Origin: Candidatus Segatella papionis
Lineage (GTDB): Bacteria; Bacteroidota; Bacteroidia; Bacteroidales; Bacteroidaceae
Direction: 5' to 3'
DNA: 7,641 nucleotides
Assembly: GCA_002297965.1 (NCBI GenBank)
Contig: DBLF01000097.1
Location: 11,094-18,734 of the forward strand
The notes beneath the pieces were generated by a model that had not been told where the DNA came from, searched no databases, and worked only from the letters and a program-made list of their open reading frames with translations. The translations under genes were made by a program, and so were the position numbers. This document shows positions 1-6,868 of the stretch, piece by piece; position 1 is the stretch's first letter, and each line of letters opens with the position of its first letter.

Positions 1-171
1 GCCCAGGTGCCATTCCAAAACGATGCCGACAATCAAGTTGAAAACGTAGGATACACCAAGAGTGGCAAGGGAATTTCCGTAGCCATGGGTGATTCCACTT
101 CGGTTGACTCCATGCAACGCACAGGCATCGACCAAGTGAGCACGACAACCAATCCTACGATATTAAAGTAG
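1..171 (+). CDS. C-terminal end of an unrecognised protein (5' end outside window)
   Basis: Frame 1 is open from the first base to a TAG at 169-171 and gives 56 residues ending in NPTILK. I do not recognise the family. The fragment is polar, rich in Ser, Thr, Asp, Gly and Gln, and has no cysteine, no membrane segment and no visible catalytic motif. The coding call rests on the open frame reaching the window edge, on sensible codon use, and on a G+C of about 49%, higher than the rest of the window, with the reading frame ending just before A/T-rich spacer. The gene is convergent with the minus-strand peptide operon and is probably unrelated to it, belonging to the flanking chromosome. Confidence 0.6.
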   Translation, partial: AQVPFQNDADNQVENVGYTKSGKGISVAMGDSTSVDSMQRTGIDQVSTTTNPTILK

Positions 172-269
172 TTATTTCTATGCTTTCTCTATAAAATCAT
201 TTTAGTAAAACAATTCTGAAACTGTGAAGTTTCAATTCTCTCAAATTTTTCATAACATACTAACGTAAT

Positions 270-297
270 AGGGCTGCCAGGATGTACTGGCAGCCCT
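270..297. terminator. Perfect 11-bp hairpin between convergent genes, probable bidirectional terminator
   Basis: Bases 270-280 and 287-297 are exact reverse complements (AGGGCTGCCAG / CTGGCAGCCCT) around a 6-base loop. It is strikingly G/C-rich against an A/T-rich spacer, lies 18 bp past the stop of the minus-strand operon and about 100 bp past the plus-strand stop, and could serve both. Neither side has a clean run of T: the flanks are only A/T-rich, so the call is by position and stem quality. No other feature is evident in the 172-315 spacer apart from a weak 6-bp hairpin at 217-234. Confidence 0.75.
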
Positions 298-315
298 TAC
301 TATATAATAAAAGTT

Positions 316-2529
316 TCATATTTCTAACTGATTCTTAACTAACTCATAATAAATTCCTTTTTTTCTAATTAGTGAAACATGTTTACCTTCTTCTACTATC
401 CTGCCATTTTTTAATACAATAATGTTGTCTGCATTCTTAACAGTACTCAATCTATGTGCAATTACAATAGCTGTTTTTCCTTTAATGAAAGCATTCAAAT
501 GATTCATTATTTCACTTTCATTATTTGCATCCAAAGAATTTGTTGCCTCATCCAGAAAAATATAATCAGGATTTTTATATACGGCACGAGCTATAAGAAT
601 ACGTTGTTTTTGACCTAAGCTTAATCCATGCCCATCTCGGCCGATTTTAGTATTATACTGAAGTGGTAAGTTCTCTATATAATCATGAATATTCGCAATC
701 TTTGCAGCTTTCTTAACACGTTCCATATCTAACTTCATCGCATCCAAAGCTATATTCCTTGCTATCGTGTCAGAAAAAATAAATCCATCTTGCATAACTA
801 CTCCACATTTCTTGCGCCAATTACGTTTATTCAGAGCTACCAGTTGTTTATTTCCGACCATTATACTTCCACTATCAAGATCGTAAAAACCTAATATCAA
901 TTTTAAAAGAGTTGTCTTCCCTGATCCACTAAGTCCAACTATTGCAGTAACTTTACCTTCAGGGATATGAAAACTAACATCTTTTATTGTAGGTATATCA
1001 CTTAGCTTGTCATAACTAAATTTTACATTCTGTAAAACAATATCACCACACATTCTATCAGAAAGATTTACAGAGTTTCTCTGGTCTTCATCATTATCAA
1101 CATAAACATCATAAAGACGATTTAGGCTTAGCTTTGCATCTTGTGATTGGCGAGCGAAATTCACAAGTTGCTCAACAGGACTATTCATCATACCTATAAT
1201 ATATTGTATACTTAACATCATACCCAAGGTAACATCGCCTCTAATAACAAACATTGCCACTATTGAAGTTATAGTCAAATTCTTCATTTGGTTTATGAAA
1301 GTTCCACCAAATTGTTGGTACTGTGCTAATTTTAATCCTTTCAAGGATAACCTGTATAATTTACGCTGAATGCATTCCCATTCCCACCGTTTCGCTTGTT
1401 CGCAAGCGTTTAACTTAATTTCTTGCATTCCTTCTATTAGTTGAATTATAGAACTTTGATTAGCAGAATTCATTGCAAACATTTTATGATCCAGCATTTC
1501 ACGCCGCCCCATAAACATTTTTACCCACAAGAAATACAAGATACTACCTCCCCAAAATATCAGAGCCACAATCCAATTATATGTCAAAATTATAATACCA
1601 AACACGATTAGACTAATGATAGAAAATATGGTATCCAAACTGGAATTAGTCAAAAAACTTTGTATTCTAGTATGATCATTGACACGTTGCGTTATATCAC
1701 CAGTCAACTTTGTTTCAAAAAATGAGATAGGAAGACGCATCAATTTTGATAAATAATCCGAAATTAATGATATGTTTATTCGCGTACCAGCTTTTAGTAA
1801 TATCCAATTACGTATAAAATTTAACGTGGTGTTTCCAACTTCCAGAAACATTTGCCCTAAAAGAATCAGAAAAATGATTTTCATTTTCTTATTAGCTATA
1901 CCTTCATCCACAATAGCCTTAGATAGAATAGGCAAAACAAACTGGAGAAAAGAACTAAGAGCCACAACTCCGAATAAAATACAAATATGTTTTTTGTATG
2001 GAGCGAGATATCCATACAAAAAATTCAGAGTATTTCTTTTAAAGATAACTTTTTCTGATTTACTTTCGGCATTTTCATAAAACTGTTGGGATGGCTCTAA
2101 ATATAAAGCCACTCCAACAGGAATGCCATTTTCGTTCGTAGTACAAAGAAAAAAATTAGCGAATTCTGCTTCTGAAAATTTCAATCTTACACCACCAGCA
2201 GGATTAGCAACATAATACATATAACCTGTTTTCTTTCTTGTAATCTCATATAATACAACAAAATGATTTTTGTTCCAATATATAACACAAGGCAACCGCA
2301 TTTGCTCCTCAAGTTCTCGCATCGTCAGCAATGTTCCAAAGGATTCGAAGCCGACGGCTTCTGCTGCCAAAGCTATTCCATACAGAGAGACTCCTTCATT
2401 TGTGATAAAACACAAATCATGTAGATAGCTAACAGGAATATATCTTCCGTAGAACTCACATATCATCGCCAAGCACGCAGGACCACAATCCATACTATCC
2501 TGCTGCTGTATAACTGGAAATTTTCTCAT
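316..2529 (-). CDS. Peptidase C39-containing ABC transporter (PCAT), leader-cleaving peptide exporter
   Basis: This 737-residue protein has the full three-part layout of a bacteriocin/RiPP exporter. Residues 1-150 are a C39 peptidase that would cut a double-glycine-type leader on the cytoplasmic side: Q9, C15 in the DCGPAC motif, and H89. The third catalytic position, normally Asp before Pro, is Asn (N109-P110). Residues about 175-460 form the membrane domain, with hydrophobic segments near 181-205, 217-240, 300-317, 319-337, 410-428 and 433-448. Residues about 495-737 are the ATPase: Walker A GLSGSGKTT (532-540), Q-loop Q580, signature LSLGQ (637-641), Walker B IFLDEA (657-662), D-loop near 666 and H-loop H692. 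Length is normal for the family and the start ATG directly precedes the C39 domain. It is the last gene of the operon, 7 bp after the lipoprotein. No HlyD-type adaptor gene is next to it. The likely cargo is the modified peptide encoded upstream, which is inference. Confidence 0.95.
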   Translation of the reverse strand: MRKFPVIQQQDSMDCGPACLAMICEFYGRYIPVSYLHDLCFITNEGVSLYGIALAAEAVGFESFGTLLTMRELEEQMRLPCVIYWNKNHFVVLYEITRKKTGYMYYVANPAGGVRLKFSEAEFANFFLCTTNENGIPVGVALYLEPSQQFYENAESKSEKVIFKRNTLNFLYGYLAPYKKHICILFGVVALSSFLQFVLPILSKAIVDEGIANKKMKIIFLILLGQMFLEVGNTTLNFIRNWILLKAGTRINISLISDYLSKLMRLPISFFETKLTGDITQRVNDHTRIQSFLTNSSLDTIFSIISLIVFGIIILTYNWIVALIFWGGSILYFLWVKMFMGRREMLDHKMFAMNSANQSSIIQLIEGMQEIKLNACEQAKRWEWECIQRKLYRLSLKGLKLAQYQQFGGTFINQMKNLTITSIVAMFVIRGDVTLGMMLSIQYIIGMMNSPVEQLVNFARQSQDAKLSLNRLYDVYVDNDEDQRNSVNLSDRMCGDIVLQNVKFSYDKLSDIPTIKDVSFHIPEGKVTAIVGLSGSGKTTLLKLILGFYDLDSGSIMVGNKQLVALNKRNWRKKCGVVMQDGFIFSDTIARNIALDAMKLDMERVKKAAKIANIHDYIENLPLQYNTKIGRDGHGLSLGQKQRILIARAVYKNPDYIFLDEATNSLDANNESEIMNHLNAFIKGKTAIVIAHRLSTVKNADNIIVLKNGRIVEEGKHVSLIRKKGIYYELVKNQLEI

Positions 2530-2536
2530 TGTCCAC

Positions 2537-3244
2537 TTATTTGTTTGTTTCTAATATCTTTTCCGAAATTCTTTTATTATGTTCCAACACTTGTCCTAAA
2601 CTTTGAACATTCACAAATTTAGTAACATCCCAATTCATACCACGAGGATAGCCCTTACGAGAAGAACTTATAATATAAACAATTCCTATAAGTTTACCTT
2701 TTATTATCATACGATCAACACAAGCTATAAATTTGTTCTTACCATACTTAATAATATTACGCCAGATGATATTATCAGAAGGCTTTATGAGATTAGATTG
2801 CCCCATCCCAATTGCATCGATATTCCAAATCGGACGCTTGCCATTCTCGTCTTCTCTGATTTCATAATTGGGAACCCATACCGGATTATCTTCCTTCAAC
2901 TGCAAGACTAAAAATTGGTCTGCTATAGCAAAATACACAGTGTCTATCTGCTGCGGAATTGATTTCAGCACTTTCGTAATTAACCCATAAGCTGGATAAT
3001 GCTTGTTATAATTATCTGCTGTAACAAAATGCATGGCACTATCACCAGTCAAATTTTCCTCAGTACGATACCCTTCAACGAATTGAAAAGTGCCCTTACC
3101 ATCATAACTAACAGCCTTTGTCCCTGCACTATAAAATGCCCAATCCGATGCATTTGAAAATACTGGTGCAACAGATCCACAACCTGTGAAAAAAGCACAG
3201 GTTAGGATAAGCACAAAAAATAAAAAATCTCTTTTCATTTCCAT
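2537..3244 (-). CDS. Orphan lipoprotein of unknown function in peptide operon
   Basis: A 235-residue protein with a clear type II signal: basic MEMKR, a hydrophobic stretch from about 7 to 19, and lipobox FTGC with the lipidated cysteine at C22. The residues after the cysteine (GSVAPVF) lack the acidic run associated with surface export of Bacteroidota lipoproteins, so a periplasm-facing location is more likely. I do not recognise the mature part. It looks like one soluble alpha/beta domain with several short hydrophobic strands (for example 101-117 and 171-193) and a polar, Lys-rich C-terminal helix; there are no repeats, and the only other cysteines are C16 in the signal and C175. Two ATGs, codons 1 and 3, are both usable. 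It sits 7 bp from the beta-barrel gene before it and 7 bp from the exporter after it, so a role as partner of one of these, or as self-protection against the peptide, is plausible but unproven. Confidence 0.85.
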   Translation of the reverse strand: MEMKRDFLFFVLILTCAFFTGCGSVAPVFSNASDWAFYSAGTKAVSYDGKGTFQFVEGYRTEENLTGDSAMHFVTADNYNKHYPAYGLITKVLKSIPQQIDTVYFAIADQFLVLQLKEDNPVWVPNYEIREDENGKRPIWNIDAIGMGQSNLIKPSDNIIWRNIIKYGKNKFIACVDRMIIKGKLIGIVYIISSSRKGYPRGMNWDVTKFVNVQSLGQVLEHNKRISEKILETNK

Positions 3245-3251
3245 ATATAAT

Positions 3252-5561
3252 TTAAAATCTACTAAATTCTGATGTTTTTACCCTCGTGTTATGCCTCTTA
3301 TTCTTGTAGTTAAAATTATAAGACAACAACAAGGCAATATTTCTTCGGTCATTATCATTGTATGTCGCTTGCTGCACCCAATCACAATAAGTAATGGAAG
3401 TATTCTTACTAGAACAAAAAATATTATTGGCAGACAACTGCATAAACCAACCACCCTTAAATGTTTTGCCAAGCGACAACAGGGTGCTCCATTGCTCCGT
3501 ACGCATTCTAAAAGCCTCATATTTCTTACCTTCATAATCGACAAACAACATAGCTTGAATGTTACTTGGAAGACGAAAAGTATGATGAATTTTAAAATTA
3601 TAAAAAGGTCTATCATATTTCGTGCCTGCACCCATAAATTCATACTTGAAGTCCTGTTTTCCAAAATTAAATTCCAAATAAGGAGTATAAAATCCGAACT
3701 GCTGCCACCAATTAACTCCTAAGTTCATACATCTAAACTTTTGCAAGTTTATTGTCTGCGCTAAAATAACATCTTGATCCTTCCCATAAATACCACGATT
3801 GACCATTATCTTACCATCTATGAAATCATAACTTCCAATAACTCGAAGGTTCTTATAGGAAGCTAGAATATGCAAAGAGTTCGTATAAGTTGGTTTCAAC
3901 TTTGAATTTCCTTGAACATATTCATATCTGCTATGATATTGGAGATTGTCATTAAGCGAAGCATAGTTAGGCCTCACTATAGACTTACGATAACCTACAC
4001 TAGCATTGAATCCCTTAGTGTTTCTAAAGTTAACATCAATATTAGGTAAAATATCATCATAGGTACTGCTTTGCATGCTACTTTTTACTCCATTTTCATA
4101 ATAATTCAACTTGGTATGCTCATAACGTAGCCCTCCAGAAAGATTCCATCTCCCTACACTATAAGAGAAAGAAACATAGTCTGCATTCAACAATTGACGA
4201 CGTTCATTATTGCTAGCATTCAAACTGGTTTCTATATTTTTTTCCGTAAAAGAGAATTTCTGTTTCTCTTGTGAATAAGTTAACTCCACACCATAACTCA
4301 TAGAAATATTTTTTCCTAACTGTGTATTAGCATCAGTTATCAAAGAATTCATAAAGTTATGATTCATTCCATTTGTACGAACCTGGGAATTATTCTTTTC
4401 TACATAATCAAATAAGTGGCTTTGATTCCCCAACAACAAATCGTTCGTCACTTCCAACCGCGTTTTTTGCCACTTTACCAAATAATATAAGTTAGTTAAC
4501 CACTTCAATGGTTTCATACAAGAAATGTTATCTGCGGAAGTATCAAAAATTTCTGCACCTACGACACGATGAACTAAAGACTTTAGCTGAATGTCATGGG
4601 TTATTTTGTTCCAATTTATCTGCGTATTTGCTCCAATACTGCTCTTGCCATTAATTTTATAATTAAGCTCAACGTTTGCATTCGGGTTCATCCCTTTATA
4701 ATTCATCTCAACATCATCTGTCGTTACAGATTGCGGGCGCAGAATCTCACTATAATCAGAAGCTTTTTGCAAGGCTCTTATATCATTGAAAGACAAGCCA
4801 CTAGAGACCTGCAATTTGTTATGATTATAAGTTAAGGTTACATTTTCAACATCAAGAAATTTTCTTCCCAGACGAAGATACGACATGGCATTTCCACCCA
4901 ATCCATTAGGATTATCCTTTGTATAAATTTTAATAACGGCATTTACATCTGATGCATACTTGACACCTGGGCTAGTTATTACCTCAACCTTTTTAATCCG
5001 TTCAGATGAAAGGCTATTCAGTTCATTGGCATTATATAATTTTCTGTCGTTCAGGTACAATAATGCTTTTCCTCTTCCAAAAACATAAAATTCTCCATCA
5101 CTACCCGAAACAAAAGGTATCTGATTCATCAGATTATTTATCGTACCACTTTTACTAAGAATTGAATTTTGGACATCTGCAACAATCATGTTACCTTGAT
5201 TTTTAAACATCTGACGCATCCCCACAACCGTCACGTCCCCAAGCATATGAGCATCTGAAGACAAACGAATAACCAGATTGTTTTGTGGTAAAGACTTCAC
5301 ATCAATTGTATCAGTCCTCATCCCCACATAACTAACTGTCAAATAACAACTTTTTATCGTATCAGGTAATACCAAAGAAAAGGAGCCATTTTCATGTGTT
5401 GACATTCCTGTTATGAAACGAAAATCATAAGTAAAAGCTGTAACATTTACCCTCCCCAGTTCTTTTCTGTCTTGTCCAAGAACTATACCATTGATAGTTT
5501 GAGAGTATACAGCCAACACCTTTAAAAGTATGAACGTTATAATAAAAACACTTTTTTTCAT
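3252..5561 (-). CDS. TonB-receptor-like outer-membrane beta-barrel protein
   Basis: This 769-residue protein starts with a type I signal peptide; cleavage probably lies between S20 and Q21. Residues about 22-100 form a carboxypeptidase-regulatory-like (CarboxypepD_reg) domain, as in many Bacteroidota receptors. Residues about 108-215 resemble a plug domain: GDVTVVG, a stretch around 125-150 ending in a PFVSG turn, then a segment leading to IKKVEVITSPGVKY and VIKIYTK. Residues about 220-769 alternate polar and aromatic residues as in outer-membrane strands, ending near ALLLSYNFNY, and match the outer membrane beta-barrel family 3 style (OMP_b-brl_3). Members sit in the outer membrane; transport direction and ligand are not established for this one. 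I see no SusC-like length or SusD neighbour, so it is not a glycan-uptake pair. Its position between the putative glycosyltransferase and the lipoprotein suggests passage, binding or reuptake of the operon's peptide. The start fits the signal peptide, 11 bp after the preceding gene. Confidence 0.9.
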   Translation of the reverse strand: MKKSVFIITFILLKVLAVYSQTINGIVLGQDRKELGRVNVTAFTYDFRFITGMSTHENGSFSLVLPDTIKSCYLTVSYVGMRTDTIDVKSLPQNNLVIRLSSDAHMLGDVTVVGMRQMFKNQGNMIVADVQNSILSKSGTINNLMNQIPFVSGSDGEFYVFGRGKALLYLNDRKLYNANELNSLSSERIKKVEVITSPGVKYASDVNAVIKIYTKDNPNGLGGNAMSYLRLGRKFLDVENVTLTYNHNKLQVSSGLSFNDIRALQKASDYSEILRPQSVTTDDVEMNYKGMNPNANVELNYKINGKSSIGANTQINWNKITHDIQLKSLVHRVVGAEIFDTSADNISCMKPLKWLTNLYYLVKWQKTRLEVTNDLLLGNQSHLFDYVEKNNSQVRTNGMNHNFMNSLITDANTQLGKNISMSYGVELTYSQEKQKFSFTEKNIETSLNASNNERRQLLNADYVSFSYSVGRWNLSGGLRYEHTKLNYYENGVKSSMQSSTYDDILPNIDVNFRNTKGFNASVGYRKSIVRPNYASLNDNLQYHSRYEYVQGNSKLKPTYTNSLHILASYKNLRVIGSYDFIDGKIMVNRGIYGKDQDVILAQTINLQKFRCMNLGVNWWQQFGFYTPYLEFNFGKQDFKYEFMGAGTKYDRPFYNFKIHHTFRLPSNIQAMLFVDYEGKKYEAFRMRTEQWSTLLSLGKTFKGGWFMQLSANNIFCSSKNTSITYCDWVQQATYNDNDRRNIALLLSYNFNYKNKRHNTRVKTSEFSRF

Positions 5562-5572
5562 TATCGTAAAAA

Positions 5573-6868
5573 TTATGCTAAATCTAAAGTTTTATTCATA
5601 TAAAGTCCTTGCATTATCAAATGAAAGACAGATTGTCTCAATTGTTCTAATGATATCGAAGGAAGTATTTTTTGTGCCTTTACATATTGACAAACTTCCT
5701 CACCTGTAGCTGCACTCTCAAAGAAGGACAAGAACTTTCCCCAATTTTTCAGCTGATGTTTTTTAATTCCATCTTGCAAATAAAGATTCTTATCTATCAT
5801 CTCTAAAGAGTATTTCGGTTTCAATTTTACGTGAACTTTACTTAATATATCATCACGCTCTTTTATGGATTTAATTTGACTATATATATCATTAAAATCA
5901 TCATATTTAGACATTGACTGTTCATTTATTGGAAAAGAAAATCCTTTTGATTTCAAATAGTCAACAATGTGATTATAGTATTCTGGAAAATCACTTTTCA
6001 TTCTATACTCAATCTGCTCACAAATATAAGGAGACTGTTTTAACGCTCCTAAACTATGCATAAATTTTCCTTCATATTGCGCTGCTTCTATAGACAAAAA
6101 TCTTGTTATATCAGTAGTTTCCGACTCTTTTAACAAATAACAGATTGCTCTATTCTGCTTTTGTGCATATTTAGTAAGGAATAGTTGTTCTAGGAGGACA
6201 TTAAATCTACCTTTATTTCTTCCAGAACAAAGTATATCCTCATACATTGAATGTACGTTGTTCATTGCCTCCACAGAATAATGATGAATAAATTGTAAAT
6301 CATTTCCTCCAAAGATGCCCATATTGGCTGCATGAGTATTCTCGCCTTCACCAAAAAAGCGAGGAATGCTTTTGAACTTTTTATGAATATAATCCAAAGC
6401 ACGTATATAATCATCAGTTGAATTAGGTACAATTTGCTCTATGTTCTGACAAGCTACACTTGCGTTAATTATCTCATTAGGGAACCCACCCCAAATAAAT
6501 ATATCATTATCTACATGAAGAAAAGAATTCTGTTGCAAAGAATAAGTAAACAATTTTCCATAAGCCCATAATGCGGGATCCAAATCTATAACATTAAGAT
6601 CTGCATGAAAAGCCTTATATGGCAAGCAGAGTTCTTCCTCCAACAGTTTGATACCATAATCATCTGTATAGATTTCTAACTCTGGATATACCTTAGAAAT
6701 CGTCAAACAACTATAAGCCATAGAAAGAAGACAATAACGATAGTTTATCCAACCGCCATTGTATCTATTTTGATAGACATTTTGCTCATCTGCAAAAAGA
6801 GGTTTGGTCCAAAATGATTGTACTATTTTCATAAATAATATTCTTTTAAGTTTCTTATTAAAGAACAT
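5573..6868 (-). CDS. DUF6734-like putative glycosyltransferase with extra C-terminal domain
   Basis: The 431-residue protein resembles the DUF6734 family from the conserved MKIVQSFW opening and the LEIYTDDYG, LPYKAF and FLHVDNDIFIWG blocks. It has features of a GT-A-fold glycosyltransferase: a DxD-type motif D120-N121-D122 for a metal-nucleotide-sugar, NMGIFGG (182-188), an acidic LLEQLF block (E227), and a late H271 with K277. None of this proves activity; donor and acceptor are unknown. It is cytoplasmic by sequence, with no signal or membrane segment. Residues about 345-426 form a separate tail that reads as paired strands followed by helices and may be a small winged-helix-like fold. The start shown overlaps the SPASM gene by 11 bp, but family members usually begin at MKIVQSFW, so the ATG at codon 13 (base 6832) is a strong alternative giving 419 residues. 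In this setting modification of the precursor peptide is a reasonable inference. Confidence 0.85.
   Translation of the reverse strand: MFFNKKLKRILFMKIVQSFWTKPLFADEQNVYQNRYNGGWINYRYCLLSMAYSCLTISKVYPELEIYTDDYGIKLLEEELCLPYKAFHADLNVIDLDPALWAYGKLFTYSLQQNSFLHVDNDIFIWGGFPNEIINASVACQNIEQIVPNSTDDYIRALDYIHKKFKSIPRFFGEGENTHAANMGIFGGNDLQFIHHYSVEAMNNVHSMYEDILCSGRNKGRFNVLLEQLFLTKYAQKQNRAICYLLKESETTDITRFLSIEAAQYEGKFMHSLGALKQSPYICEQIEYRMKSDFPEYYNHIVDYLKSKGFSFPINEQSMSKYDDFNDIYSQIKSIKERDDILSKVHVKLKPKYSLEMIDKNLYLQDGIKKHQLKNWGKFLSFFESAATGEEVCQYVKAQKILPSISLEQLRQSVFHLIMQGLYMNKTLDLA

Noticed and set aside
217..234. Small hairpin TGAAAC / GTTTCA with a 6-base loop, followed by T-rich sequence at 246-250
   Set aside because: Only a 6-bp, A/T-rich stem and the T run is displaced by more than 10 bases; too weak to call a terminator next to the strong hairpin at 270-297.
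172..315. Possible small RNA or precursor peptide gene in the convergent spacer
   Set aside because: No open frame of useful length and no promoter-like element that I could defend; the hairpin is better explained as a terminator.
637..645. LSLGQ instead of LSGGQ in the exporter ATPase as a sign of inactivation
   Set aside because: These numbers are residues of the exporter. Ser, the second Gly and Gln are kept, the middle position is variable in this transporter class, and all other ATPase motifs are intact.
1772..2080. Plus-strand open frame of 102 codons inside the exporter gene
   Set aside because: It lies wholly antisense to the conserved membrane domain of the exporter, has no recognisable domain, and is a by-product of A/T-rich coding sequence.
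2603..2911. Plus-strand open frame of 102 codons opposite the lipoprotein gene
   Set aside because: Antisense to a gene with a clear lipobox and operon context; composition is that of a shadow frame.
3278..3722. Open frames of 128 codons (minus, other frame) and 143 codons (plus) over the 3' end of the barrel gene
   Set aside because: Both overlap the well-supported barrel strands in alternative frames and show no protein-like features of their own.
4596..4835. Plus-strand open frame of 79 codons inside the barrel gene
   Set aside because: Short, antisense to barrel sequence, no domain; considered as a possible precursor peptide but it has no leader-like GG or core-like repeats.
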